This document shows positions 45,920-57,962 of a stretch of DNA of 64,000 nucleotides, piece by piece. Under the pieces are notes generated by a model. That model had not been told where the DNA came from, searched no databases, and saw only the letters and a list, made by a program, of their open reading frames with translations. Within the stretch, counting starts at the first letter, position 1, and each line of letters opens with the position of its first letter. A program made the translations under genes and the position numbers. The DNA is from Pinus tabuliformis (Eukaryota > Streptophyta > Pinopsida > Pinales > Pinaceae): positions 892,042,184-892,106,183 of the forward strand of contig CM062817.1 in assembly GCA_031772625.1 (NCBI GenBank), given 5' to 3'.

Positions 45920-48115
45920 ATCCTCCTCGCCAAAACGTTGCTTGTCCTCAAATAGCTGCCGAACAAGCACTCTCTCCATGCTGACCCAATTACCACTGCG
46001 AGCAATACCAGGGTCCCAATTATGCCACTAAGCCACTCCCGATCCATGTGCTGACCTGTCATAAAGGAGTCCCAATGGCAGATTTGGGTGACCTCCCCCC
46101 ATGGGAACCCACTCTCCCCAATCCATAACCCAACTGCTCAACCCTGTAGCTCCCGGGTCCCAAACTAATCTCAAAGTGAGTCCATCAAGTGGATGTTTCC
46201 CCAGCTTGGTCATAACTGCGACCCACTCGTGCTCCTGCAAAGTCATCCACTCTGGTAAACCTCTGCTACACACCCAATAAGGGAAAACTCCATTGTGCAC
46301 AGGTATATCCTACTAGGGCACCTCGCCAAGGTTACCATCTACTGATGCACGCCCAGACTCCTATCGAAATAATAGCGAGAATGGCCTTCCTCGCCCCGTA
46401 GTGATCATCCTGATGGTCTTTGACCTGTCATCCGAAGGAGGATGCAATCCTGTCTCTGTCATCCCCATGATCCTCCCAAAACAAGGTAGTCCTCTAACCC
46501 AATGGATCCCTGGATCCCACAACCAGATTGGAGGCCCATCGCTCCCAATTCCTGGTGCCTGCCATTGAGTAGTGCCAATGACCACCAAAACCCATACGTG
46601 CCAATCATCCTGCCATACTAGCGCAATGCCCCAAGTCATCAACGAATCTCCAAGGGGCAAACTACTCTCCGTGCAACTGAAACCCAATGGAAGACCTGTA
46701 CGATCTTCCCTTGTAGAAACTAGCACATCCCTAAATGTGGTTGAACTGCCAAGCCTTGAGAGGCTGAGATCCCGTGTTGATCGCAAAAGGAAACTGCCAT
46801 GCTGACACTGCAGCTCTCTAGTCATAATTGGCGGTGCAACATGCTCATACTACCCACTATGTGCGGACTGTATCCTCCTCTCTTGAGGCCTAGTGGCGAA
46901 AAATCTATGAGAGCCAAGCTCATCCTGTTTGGGCATCTCCATGATGCCGATATCTATGCCTCTATTGCCAATCTTGGCCTTGAGCAACAATAGGATAAGT
47001 CTGCCTTGCCATGGAGTGGAGGTCTCAGTGATCCCCCATGTGTCAAACCTAGGGTGAACTGGATCACCCTCTGCCATGACTCTGCTCATCACCAATGGGA
47101 GTGATCCACCCGCCAACCGAATCCCTGGATCCCCCAACCATACTGGGATCTCATAACTCCCACTCCTCGCGGAATGTCGTTGCGTAGCGTTGCTACCTGC
47201 TAGAACCCATTTGGCCCTCATCTTTGATCCCTGTATGTATCCCATGGGTGGACCCCAGGTATCAGGAGTCTATCCCATGCAAGCCAACTTGCCTTGCTCC
47301 TGCCAAACCACGCAGTGTAGTCTGCTATCCCAACTCCTAATGATACATCTAGATACTGCTCAGAGTATGGGTGCCCTCCTGTAGACGAAGTCTACCATCC
47401 ACCATCCCTCAAGCTCCTGTGACACCTCAGACTGTCTCGCCCGAAGTGCATCATGTAGTTCCCTCGCAATCGACTCCCCCTGTGTGAGCCCAGGAGTGGA
47501 ACCTATGCTACCTTGGCAATAAACCAAGTCGTCCCTAAGCCTGCATCCATCAGCCCGTGCCTCCACCAAACGTCTCAATTGGAGAGTCATGGGTGGGGAG
47601 GTCCCCAAGGGTAGGATCAAGAATCTGCTAGGGTACTGAAGAATAATCCTATGGTTGCCCCTCTCTCTGTCTCGAATCTAATGATAAACCAGGCGAAGAC
47701 CTGTCTTTGCACACCACACGATATCCCCAGCTACCACTATACCACCTTGTACCATCCCGTGCCCTATCTGTGTCAAGGCACCAGTCACTCCCCACATGTA
47801 CTCAATGTGATGTAAGACACTCCTACTCCACAATACAATCCAACACACTACAATACACCACCATGCACCTCCATGTCCACTGGTAGTCCACTGCTCAACG
47901 CTAGATGCTCCCACACATCCCTGGATGTGATGGCCTAGAGTTGTGTCTTTACGTGTTAGGCCACACCTGATCGATATCATCACCTCCACCATCGCATCAC
48001 TATACCCGTCGATGAATGGATCTTCTCTCCAAATCCCCCCTGAGGGATCCGAGAAGTGAATCTCCCTATGTGTCAGCAATGATGCCACCACTGCTCTGCT
48101 CCTCTGCGTCCTCTG
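45920..48115 (-). pseudogene. Element Z long frame, lower part (unknown protein)
   Basis: One reverse-strand frame (codons starting at 48091, 47620, 47245, 46825 and 46300 are all in phase) runs about 730 codons to the LTR, with eight stops, seven TAG and one TGA, most explainable as C-to-T decay. It is rich in Trp, Gly and Pro. A motif of about 40 residues recurs: WVLAGSNATQ...GSYEIPVWLGDPGIRL (near 47200) and WVLVVIGTTQ...GSDGPPIWLWDPGIHW (near 46560); shorter WDPG copies lie near 46160 and 46010. The end, VRQLFEDKQRFGEEDCDI, crosses the polypurine tract into the LTR, as in the outer chromovirus (WLEDKQHFAGGDC). I do not recognise the protein. It may be a diverged or captured ORF; function unknown. 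Confidence 0.5.
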
Positions 48116-49217
48116 TGTGAAAATTTATGAATCTAACACATCAGAAACCCCTACTGCAATATCTGGTTTGCTATCTCCTACTTGTTCTTTGCATTAACAA
48201 GTTATTTAAATGCATAAATATCGAAGTAAACACAAATGCAGCCTTCACAAATATACACATCAACAACTGAAATAAATTGAGACAACACAAGAGGCACCAT
48301 TATTTTTGGACAATCATCCCTGAAAAAACCCAATGTAGGAAAACCGGTGCAGCAGATATGAGGGTTTTATTATTAAGCAGATTCTTGAATACAACTAGGG
48401 TGTCAGAATTGGCTCACCCAATAGAGAATGTCCTTGGCAGTAGTACCTCTATCCGGAGACAGATATTTTGGCAAATTAGCAACCGGATGATCAACCCCAC
48501 AGTGACTCTGACGGTTCCTTATGTTGGACAATGAAAGGTGCTCCAAGCACTGCTCAGGAACTGCATCACCCTCTCCCGATTGATCTACTTTCAATCTGCC
48601 CCACAGAATCTTCCCAGCGCTGCCTCTGAAGCCCTCTATGTCCTCTGCGTCAACCTCTACGGCTTCTGTGTCAGCCTCTATGGCCCTCTACGTCCTCTGC
48701 GCTGCCTCCTTCAGCCTCTACGTCAGCCCTTCTTGGGCCTACGTTGTCTCCCCCGGCACTTCACTGCCTCTCAGCTATGTACTCTTTAGCCTTGGATGAA
48801 AATCCCTAGCTGAACTGCCCCTCGCTGCAACTGATCACTAACTCAATTTCCTCAGCAAACCTCGCCCCAAAAAATCGAATTCTTGATCTCTCTTGGTGTG
48901 TCTCCAACTGACCCTCAAGCCTCTTATAATTTCCTGTTAACGATTCAACGGTCGAGATTAAGTCCCTAATCAACGGCTAAGATTAGAACTGGCTTGATCC
49001 TCGTCACTTAGAACTTTCTCACCCATTTTATATTAATACACATTAATATTTTTATTTTCCTAAGTTTAGACTTAAGAACCCAAAAAATATTAATTATTTA
49101 ATATCACTTCATCCAGGTGGAATTTCTCCAAACGATTTCTGGCCTTGGAGAACTCATGTGCCTTAGCCTCTCCAAATTTCATGGCTAGAGCACATCCGAT
49201 GCTACCCAAAATCAACA
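48116..49217 (-). repeat. Solo LTR, Copia subfamily I, reverse, nested in element Z
   Basis: 1102 bp; plus reading TGTGAAAATTT...AAAATCAACA is the reverse complement of the LTR at 445-1394 (TGTTGATTTTGGG...). Flanks CTCTG (48111-48115) and CTTTG (49218-49222) form a 4/5 target duplication. No internal sequence. With its duplication it adds 1107 bp, a multiple of three. Confidence 0.9.
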
Positions 49218-49742
49218 CTTTGTGCCCCACACAAAAGTGAAGAGTCCGCAGCTCCATACAAGGCACCATCTGGTGGTCTGCCAATGCCACCTCCTCTGAC
49301 AAACTCCTGCCAGAGTATGCTGATCACCCAGTGATCCCGTGTACAGACGTCATACCAAGACAACCAAAGGAGTCTGCCCATAAGCTGGTTGGCCACTAGT
49401 GTTGACCGAGACTCCCCTAGCGAATGTGCACACTCAACTGCTAGGTCAACTGTACCATCCAAGTTGTAGTCAGCGGACATACCTGGGAAATGATAAGTAG
49501 TCCCACCCAAATCCCAATGCCAGTTTGGGCTTCCGGTATCACCAATGCCTGGAAGTTCCTGCTGAGCTACACCTGGGTCCACCACCATCTCCATAACCCA
49601 ATCCACAGGGTACCAACTCAGAATCTCTCGCCATCCAACCCTAAGAGAGGGATCGAACGCATGAACTCCCGCACATAGAACAACCCCGATATGCGGATGT
49701 TGCACCTTGTGCAACTCTATCGTCTCATCCCGCCATCCATGT
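49218..49742 (-). pseudogene. Element Z long frame, upper part
   Basis: Open from just below a TGA near 49743-49745 to the solo LTR, about 170 codons without a stop. When the solo LTR and one target copy are removed, the reading SSLLCGAQ continues as RTQRSRAVVASLLTHREIH with no shift, so this and 48115-45920 were one frame. It contains PGIGDTGSPNWHWDLGG (near 49540), a further copy of the GIG..G.P.W.WD.G motif of the lower part. No start codon is obvious; the frame may have been joined to an upstream gag-like region. No known domain recognised. Confidence 0.5.
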
Positions 49743-50658
49743 CAACACACGAGATCTAACTAGGTAGCTTTGTCTCCCTCTCTCCAATGGGAAAAGGTGA
49801 CCCAATAGTGTTGCTAACCTGGTCATCCCCTCTGGTATGTCTAGACAACTCCGCCTCTCTCAATCCAATGTGTAGGGGTGGGCTAATAACATTGTAGATC
49901 CTGTCAGTGCGCTTCTAAAGCCGACCGTGTTGGAATCCCAACGTGTGGTCTCTATGTTGCCTTTCATCAATGGTTAGCCCAAAGGATGGTTGCACATCCT
50001 CCTCCATCATGGGCTTGACATGAGCCTCCAACTGCTCCTCTATAGACAACCCAACATGCAAGACATGCTCATCAGTCAGTTGTAGATGGCTGTTGTTCTG
50101 AAGCTCTGTCATAGACCAGGATGCCTCATCAATGGATGTGTGCTCAACTGCCTCCTCCAATCTGTCTATTGGGGCTACCAAAGGAAACTCTAATAGGGAT
50201 GACTCGTGTGTCACACTAGGTGTATCCTCATGCTCCTCCTGCATGCCATTAGCCTCATGCTCAACCGGCTAGAATGTATCTAGGTGAACTCCCTCCTCCA
50301 ACGGTATGTTCTCTCTCATCTTGTCACTACCTCCGCCTCCCATCTTCGTCTCTGCAGTATTGCTACTAGTGTTTCGTTCAATATCATGCCCCTCTTATTT
50401 CCTTCATCTGCGGGTCGACAACTATGGTTTCTTCTTACTTCCATTGCTGACAACCACTCTTTGAGAAGCCTCGCCAATGTCTCGATGCTCCTAGTAACAT
50501 TTTCAAATTCCTCCTGCTAAGACATTTTTGGGCATAAGCTCAATCTGGAGAATAGTATGGGACTAGTGTTTTAGCCTCTGGAATTCTAGTCCACAATAGC
50601 ACTTGAGCATTTGTGTGATTTAGACCCACAGCTAGCCAAAATCATGCTCCGATACCAC
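49743..50658 (-). pseudogene. Element Z leader and gag-like frames
   Basis: Two frames follow the PBS. 50525-50316 begins ATG TCT TAG, then reads QEEFENVTRSIETLARLLKE, WLSAMEVRRNHSC and ILQRRRWEAEV, a short helical, gag-like N-terminus with a stop at codon 3. 50244-49915 is acidic (MQEEHEDTPSVTHESSLLEF, then SIEEQLEAHVKPMMEEDVQP). Neither has a zinc knuckle. Position next to the PBS is the main reason to call them gag-like; homology is not established. Confidence 0.4.
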
Positions 50659-51958
50659 TGTAATATTTCTAATGGAAATATACAATGTTAAACAAAGCAA
50701 ACATAACAGAAACTCATACAAAAATTTACAACACATTTAGCAATCAAAAATCTCTATGAACTGCGCTAATCTAAGCCATTTTATTAATATATAAGAGGGT
50801 ACAATGTGGTGTTGGAAAGAGTGCACCTGGGCTTGCTCAAAGAAAGCTAGCTAAGCCCAAATGAACAATAAGAAATCCCTCTCAAATCTATTGTTGCTCT
50901 CTCCTGGCTCTGCACTAAAACTACCTAAAAATATGTTGTTGGCTGCAAAGAAATGCTGCTAAGGCCTCCTCGGATGCTCATAAAATTTCAGGAAATTAAC
51001 CCTGGCCTCTCCACCAATAACCCACAAAAACCCACAAAGGAATTGGCCAAATGTTGACCTTGGAATTTCGGCCCAATTTTTCCCTAGCTCCTCTAGTTAT
51101 TGGCTGAGTTGGGGCCCCTATTTGACCCCTCAAAACTACCCAGAAAACTCTGCCAAATTAATCTTGGCCTCTCCTCAATAAACCCAGAAAACCCAAAAAG
51201 GGTTTGTCCTAGTTTTGACGCTCCAAAATTGATCCTCAAATGCTTGGCCCTCCTCCACAAGAAAAAGATGTAACCTGAAGCAAATGTTGGGTTTGTTGCT
51301 CTGCCAAAATGCTGGAAAATCCCCCACAACACTTCCCCGAACTCCACCTCAAGTTTCAGCCCTTAACTCCCTTCACTCCACATCCTCCAAGCGTGCCTCC
51401 TCCAAGAGTTGCGCAGTCCTTGTACTATTGTTGCCAATCCTCTCCACAAACTCGCACTCCCTGCCGCTGGTGTGGACCTGGTATAGGTAGGACTCCCTCC
51501 TTGGGCTAGCACTCGAAGTCCACTGAAGCAAGGGTTGAGATCTCCGCTCGGAGACACTCATGTGCTAAACAGCACTGTAGACTTGATTTCTGCTCAAGCG
51601 TGCAATGTCAAAGACACATTTTCTGAATAGATGAATGAATGACCAAAATGAGTGCCTCTTGCTCTATTTATCAAAGAGCCTCCAAGATGCCCCTGTGGGC
51701 CTAGCTCGACTTTCCCCCACCAACGTCGCTCCAATGAGAGCATACTCCACACGTGGGTCGTAATTCTCCATGGGGTAGGCCCTATGCTCCACTAGAGCCG
51801 CAAAATTTCCCTTCATTTCTAATGTTTGGGCCCCCACTTAATTCCAAAATTCATGTGGGACCTCTAAACCCACATCTCCTAAGTGCAAACATGAAATAAG
51901 ACAAAATTGGGCAAGATTGATATTTCCCTAGGAAATATTCCTAAGCGGGAATATCACA
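50659..51958 (-). repeat. 5' LTR of element Z
   Basis: 1300 bp, plus reading TGTAATATTTCTAATGG...GGGAATATCACA. Initiator tRNA-Met PBS abuts its 50659 end (plus strand GCTCCGATACCAC). Confidence 0.9.
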
Positions 51959-53171
51959 GTTAACCAAGTATCCCATTAGGTGGTTTCTACTTTTAAAGGG
52001 GATAATATGTCCAAGGTACATCCTTTAAAAGGTGGTGCCATGTAATAAAGAGGTGAAAGGAGTAGGGAATGAGAAGGGGCAGCCCTAGGCCACATGTTGG
52101 GTTACAAGGGTAGCTAGTAGAAGGGAAGCCCACACTTGGGTATATAATGTATAGGAGGGAGCAATCGTGGTATATGAGGTGCCTCGACCTTGATTTTTCC
52201 ACCTTTCTTCATATGTCTTTTGCCTTTGTATGACTTTTCTTCAATTAACTGCTCGGGGCTCAAGGGGTTAGAGCATGATGTGTGAGATATAGCAGTAAAT
52301 ACCCTTTCTTCAATTAGCTGCTCGGGGCTCAAGAGGTAAGAGCATGATGTGTGAGATATAACAGTGGATACCCCCCTTTAAGGTAGGGCAGTTCATTGCC
52401 CACCAGGGATTGGGACAATCATGGGTTCCTATATGATGAAAAAGGCTCATAGAACTTGTAGGAACCAGGGTAATGGACATGATGATTAGGTAGAGCTCAT
52501 GTATTGGCTTTTGCCCACGTGCTGAATGTGTTTGTCTTGGCCATATTTTGTATTTTGTGGCACATTTTCCTATTGAATGTGGCCAAATATGCTTTTACTT
52601 TTCTTTTTAGCTACATCAACCTCCGGAGCATCATTTCAGGCCTGGCCCAAGGTGTGGGCAGGGGAAGGGGAGAGCTAGCCTTATGTGGACCCAGTGGAGG
52701 AATGTGGACCTAGGTGGGAGAAATGATGAATGAGGTTATAATGAGTGGAAAGGGGGCAATATATGTGGATGAGGGAGTGGGACCACACAACCAAAATCAA
52801 GGTTTCCCATGAAATACCATCCCTAAAGCCAAATGGTCAGTAAAAGAGATCCCATGGGACTAGAATCCAAGGTTAATATCCAAAAGGGGTCTAGGGGATG
52901 AGAGCACAGACCTAGCCCATTCTTTCCGTTGAATCCCCCCATTAATCCATGCCCAGAAGTTTCCATGATAAGAAAACTACAATACTCAATTACCAAATGA
53001 CAAGGCATACTTTAGGTTTGGGAGGCCCACCTTCAAGCATACGATCATGATAGATGGGTGAGGGCCCACATGGTTGTCTCAGGTGGCAGAGAAATGGCAC
53101 AACGAACTAGTTGGTGGCTGCAAGGGGCCACTAGCTGCTGGCTGAGGACATCCACAAAATGGTGGGTAACA

Positions 53172-53789
53172 TCTAACTCCAACCGGGACATGATCTCTCG
53201 AAAAATTGGACAAAGCTACTCGAACGGGAGGTCACGAGAACTCCAGCAATCTCTTGGTTACCGCAGACCTGTTACCTGCACATATCAACGATTGAACCCA
53301 TGAGGCAACATGTTTTTCATGGTGTCTTATGATCACCCATGCTTAGTGTTAGGTCGTAAAATCAACAGAAAAAATAAAATATGCAAATTTTAATTTAAAT
53401 GCATCTAATCTACCATGAGAAATATCATATGAGGTTAGTTCTAATGCAAAATCAACATGTGATGCATCCTACTCTAACATGCATAACATACAATGTCAAG
53501 TGCTAGGTATAATCATAGACCCAATGCAACCAACATGTCAATTGATCAATACAAGAATGCATGCTTCCATGATTATTTTTGCAACGGACTTGACAATACA
53601 AATGGGAACAATGATATGAGGGGTTGTGAGGGAGGGAGGTGGGAAAAGAAGAGACCCACATGCCATAGAAAGGAAGCCTGGAAGAAGGAAAAGACACCAG
53701 TCGAGAGGATTGGATTTGATCATCCAACCAGGAGATGGAAATGTCAATGACCAAGTATATGAATCTTTGATGAAGAACTATTTCGGGCC
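53172..53789 (-). other. Internal region of element Y (618 bp)
   Basis: Everything between the two Y LTRs. It has no gag, pol or zinc-knuckle motif and no clear tRNA-complementary sequence at either edge. Weak purine runs (GGGAGGGAGGTGGGAAAAG near 53630) are present. Small frames on both strands overlap and look fortuitous. Confidence 0.7.
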
Positions 53790-56700
53790 TGTTACCGCTC
53801 AAACTAGCAAGGGACCTAAAGGGGATCCTTAAAGGGCAAATATTAGGCCAAGGGCAACAAATGGAGACTTAGCCCACTATCACCTCAGCTAAGGCTCCCT
53901 ACTATTTACGGACTTTCACCGATGGGAGGAGACCTGATATATTATGGAGTCACTAATGAAGGATAAATCAATGAGTGGATGTGGAGTGACCCAAATGATT
54001 CCCTTTCCAGAAGAGGTTGAAGGATAGAGCTTGCTTGCTTTCTAAGCAAGGTACAATGTCTTCTAGGAGAGGAATGAGAGGATTTGAGGGTTAGGTTTAG
54101 GTGATGTGATTCATGAAAGAGTTCCCAATCCCTAAAATCCTTATTGAAATTGGTATCCTGGATGGTTCTTGAAGAATTGCCTTTTCAAAGGAACGGGACC
54201 ACACAGGACCAAGTGGACCCAGTCTAGGGTAGGAGGAGAGTTTAGCAACCAATGATGTTCTTACCCTAAACAAGGTGGGGAAAGGATCAAAGATAGAATA
54301 TTCACTTAAAGGTGTTAAATTGATCCTATGAGGCACTAGCCTTGGGGACGCGGGGGAAAACTTCGATCTCGAAGCTAGGGCTTGGTTTTTCTCACAACTC
54401 CACTGTCGGAATGGCCTCAAATTTGGAGGAGGTTTGGAGGAGACACCAACATAGAAGAGGCTAGGAGATCGAACTTTTTGGAGGGATAGTTTGTCGAGAA
54501 AATGATACCCTAAGTGACCCAACTTGGCTAGACCTAGGAAAAGGTGAAAGAAGTTGATTTAAGGTGACCACCTTTTGGTAGATCAATGCCTTAGCCTTGG
54601 GAGAAATGATTCTATGATAAATATGAGCAGGGACCTTTGGTTCCTAGTCAAGGAAGCCTCAAGACTACTCAGTGAGCCTTCTAGGTCAAAGAGAAGCAAT
54701 CTTGCAGCTTTTATACTTCGATGTGTAAAAGATGATGGCTGATCAAGATAAATTCGTTGATAGAATTACCCTTAGGAGATTTCATTCACATTACATGCCC
54801 CATACATTGAGAGATGCTATATAGAAACAAAATTCCACAATTTAAGCAGTAAATGCATGCAACGATTACCCTAAAAATAGCAAAAATCCCAATCCAATAT
54901 ATATGACAAAGTAAAACAAGAATAGCATTAAAATCATGTACTTACCTGTAATAGAACATATCCAACCATCCACATTTTGACAATAGAGAAGATCCAAGAT
55001 AAGACAAACTAAATCCACACATCAAAATTCATCCATAAACCTCCAATTCATCCTCTACGAAAAAGTGCGAAATTCTCAAGAGAGAGAAGAGATCCCTTCC
55101 AAAGAGATGATGAGCAAATGAACTCATCTCACTTGTATTTATACACTAATGAGGAGTTCGTATTAGACTCCTTGGCCTACATAAGCCCCCAAAATAAAAT
55201 AATGTGTTAATAATCTAACTTTTGGTGACAAGCCCCTACAAGTCCTGGGTCAGCTGCCAAGTGCATGGTACATCTGTGGGCTGGTTGGGCAAAGGTGAGC
55301 CAAGTGCATCTTCCTCGTCCAATAGGTGAATCTCGAACAATCTTTGAACAACTCTGGGGATCCATGGAGTGTTGTCTACTGTTGTGGAGGCCCATGGCTC
55401 TCAACGCACACCCTACATGTGCCAATGTAGCCCTCTGGAGGGTTAGGACCCCGTATAGGGAGACCAAACCCAAAATGGAGACCACCTGCAATCCTGCATA
55501 ATATCCAATGTGTCCCCTAACCTTCCAGTGCAACAAGTCATCAAGGAAATTGAGTAAAAGAGCTTATAAACCATGGACCACAGGCATAGTTTTAAAATTC
55601 GGCCGATTTGAAACGGAAACGGCCGAGTTGATCCGTTTCATTGCCCAGAAATGTGACTCGGTGGAGGAAACGGTTCAGTAGGCCGAGTCATGGCTAACTC
55701 GGCCAACTCGGCCGTTTCCGTATTGACTCGGCCGAGTCATAACCAGTGGCCTGTAACCCCATCAAAACAGCAATTTGACATTTTTTAATGAAATTTTGAA
55801 GTGTTTGCTGATTGCTTTGGACTCCAATGTGTTTTATGAATTAGTTAAATGTTATTTGAGGTCCATTTCCCCCTCCCAAACCCTATTTAACACACTCAAA
55901 TGCTCTCTACTATTGATATGCTATTCAAATTTCATGGTAATGTTAAATTCTTAAAGTAAAAGTGACATTCTCCTTAATCTTCATTTTCATCCTTTTACTT
56001 AAATTTTTAACATTACCATGAAATGACTCAGGATGTTTGAGAGTGGTTTCGGCCTCATTGGATTTCACATGGAGAAAGTAGAATTTTAGATTTCATTCAA
56101 AATCCAGCAGACTTATCAGTTTTTCAGGATTTCAGGATTGGAGGATTGCAATGTTTCCATTGAATTTTGTCATGTATTAGGGTATGGAACTCGTATTTAA
56201 TCAAGAGCACCAATCCCTCTATGTACCTTGATGTTAGTGACATTGGTTGTCAAACTCCTCTGGGATTCGCTCCCAAACCAGGAGCTTCTGAAAATATCGC
56301 TCCCGCTCCCGTTTTTGCTTTCGCTCCCCACTTTCGCTCCTGCTCCCAACTTCCAAGTAACACTGAGCCAGATGATGTTGGAAACTCTAGCAGTAGCCAG
56401 TAGTACTGGTCACAGACTTTTGTTGTAGAGGCCATTTATAGCCTCCTTGGTTATGTGTTTTGTTTTGATCTCTATATCATCATCGTGTATGTATTGAACA
56501 ATGCATTGGGTGCCATTTTGATATAATGGATATATTCATGAGCCTATTTTGATCATATGTTGTCTTCTATCTATATTCTAATGCTGTGTTTGGAAACATG
56601 AATGAAAATCTTTAAAATTATGTGTTTTTATAAAAAATAAATATTTAATGTATTATTTACAACGACCGAGTCATTGAAATCGAGTCGGCCGAGTCGATAC

Positions 56701-57962
56701 CGAGTCGGAGTCGGAGTCGGAGTCAACCCTCGGCCGAGTCGGAGTCGGAGTCGGAGTTTTAAAACATTGACCACAGGTGGGGACTTCATAATGGTCCGCC
56801 CTTCCATAATGGGCTTTGGCATGTGCTAATCTCTCCAAACTCCAAATGGGGTTAACCAAGTATCCCATTAGGTGGTTTCTACTTTTAAAGGGGATAATAT
56901 GTCCAAGGTACATTCTTTAAAAGGTAGTGGCATGTGATAAAGAGGTAAATGGAGTAGGGAATGAGAACGGGCAACCCTAGGCCACATGCTGGGGTACAAG
57001 GGTAGCTAATAGAAGGGAAGCCCACACTTGGGTATATAATGTATAGGAGGGAGAAATCATGGTACATGAGGTGCCCCGACCTTGATTTTTACACCCTTCT
57101 TCATAACCTTTTGCCTTTTTATGATTTTTCTTCAATTAATTGTTTGAGGCTCAAGGGGTAAGAGCATGATGTGTGAGATATAGCAGTGGATACCCCGCTT
57201 TAAGTTAGGGCAGTTCATTGCCCACCAGGGATTGGGACAATCATGGGTTCCTATATGATGAAGGAGGCTCATAGAACCTGTAGGAACCAGGGTGATGGCC
57301 ATGATGATAGGGTAGAGCTCATGTATTGGCTTTTACCCGCGTGCTAAATGTGTTTGTCCCGGCCATCTTTTGCATTTTGTGGTACATTTTCCTGTTGAAT
57401 GTGCCCAATTATGCTTTTACTTTTCTTTTTAGCTACATCAACCTTCGGGGCATCATTTTGGGCCTGACCCAACGTGTGGGCAGGGGAAGGGGAGAGTTAG
57501 CCCTTTGTGGACCCAGTGGAGGAATGTGGACCCAGGTGGGAGAAATGATGAATGGGGTTATAATGAGTGGAAAGGGGGCAATATATGTGGGTGAGAGAGC
57601 GGGACCATGCAACCAAAATCAAGGTTTCCCATGAAATACCATCCCTAAAGCCAAATGGTAAGTAAAAGAGATCCCGCGGGACTAGAATCCAAGGTTAATA
57701 TCCAAAAGGGGTCTAGGGCACGAGAGGACAGACCTAGCCCATTCTTTCCGTTGAATCCCTCCATTAATCTTTAGGTTTGGGAGGCCCACCTTCAAACATA
57801 CGATCATGACAGATGGGTGATGGCCCACATGGTTGTCTCAGGTGGCGAAGAAATGGCACAATGAGCTAGTTGGTGGTTGCAAGGGGTCGCTGGCTACTGG
57901 CTAAGGACCATCTTGAAAAAAAAAATCTCCAAGGGGTATCAACCACAAAATGGTGGGTAACA
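53790..57962 (-). repeat. Right LTR of element Y, interrupted by a TIR element
   Basis: Pieces 53790-55584 and 56769-57962 match the left LTR. It lacks the extra 280 bp and the 70-bp duplication of the left copy. An open reverse frame at 54522-54097 is not kept in the left LTR and is probably fortuitous. Confidence 0.82.
55585..56768. mobile_element. TIR element with CGGCCGAG palindromes, 9-bp target duplication
   Basis: Inserted in the right Y LTR; the left Y LTR (44562-44580) shows the uninterrupted CATGGACCACAAGTGGG. The duplication is GACCACAGG at 55576-55584 and 56769-56777, extendable to 13 bp with one mismatch. The ends are inverted: left ATAGTTTTAAAATTCGG, right reading inward AATGTTTTAAAACTCCG. 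Both ends are dense in CGGCCGAG/ACTCGG palindromes, and the right end has a GGAGTC microsatellite (about 56703-56757). 1184 bp with no transposase seen. Nine bases suits Mutator-like elements; a SINE-like origin is not excluded. Confidence 0.6.

Larger units (their letters stand above)
44649..51958 (-). mobile_element. Element Z: LTR element with a long unrecognised frame
   Basis: LTRs 50659-51958 (5') and 44649-45919 (3') run TGTAATATT...ATATCACA in plus reading. Target duplication GTTAA at 44644-44648 and 51959-51963 is perfect and restores the Y LTR sequence GGGGTTAACCAAG seen at 56846-56858. The PBS (reverse complement of about 50645-50657) is TGGTATCGGAGC, initiator tRNA-Met type; the PPT on the reverse strand is GCGAGGAGGA (45922-45931). 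The internal part is about 3.6 kb without the solo LTR at 48116. No RT, integrase or protease motif is seen; instead it holds small gag-like frames and one long frame. Confidence 0.9.
42491..53171 (-). repeat. Left LTR of element Y, interrupted by element Z
   Basis: Pieces 42491-44648 and 51964-53171 are collinear with 53790-55584 and 56778-57962. This copy has about 280 bp extra (about 43930-44225) and a tandem duplication of about 70 bp (about 52236-52374, TTCAATTARCTGCTCGGGGC type) not seen in the right LTR. Confidence 0.82.
42491..57962 (-). mobile_element. Element Y: very long LTRs around 618 bp
   Basis: LTRs 42491-53171 (about 3.4 kb net of an insertion) and 53790-57962 (about 3.0 kb net) start TGTTACCGCTCAAACTAGCA and end GGTGGGTAACA. 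Flanks are GATTG (42486-42490) and GACTG (57963-57967), a 4/5 target duplication. TATA boxes read on the reverse strand (TATAAATAGG at 43836-43827; TATAAATAC at 55143-55135) suggest reverse orientation. No clear PBS was found on either side of the internal part, and no gag or pol. It is non-autonomous; its parent family is unknown to me. Confidence 0.8.

Noticed and set aside
54097-54522. Reverse-strand frame of 141 codons in the right Y LTR
   Set aside because: The homologous stretch in the left Y LTR has no comparable frame, so it is probably fortuitous.
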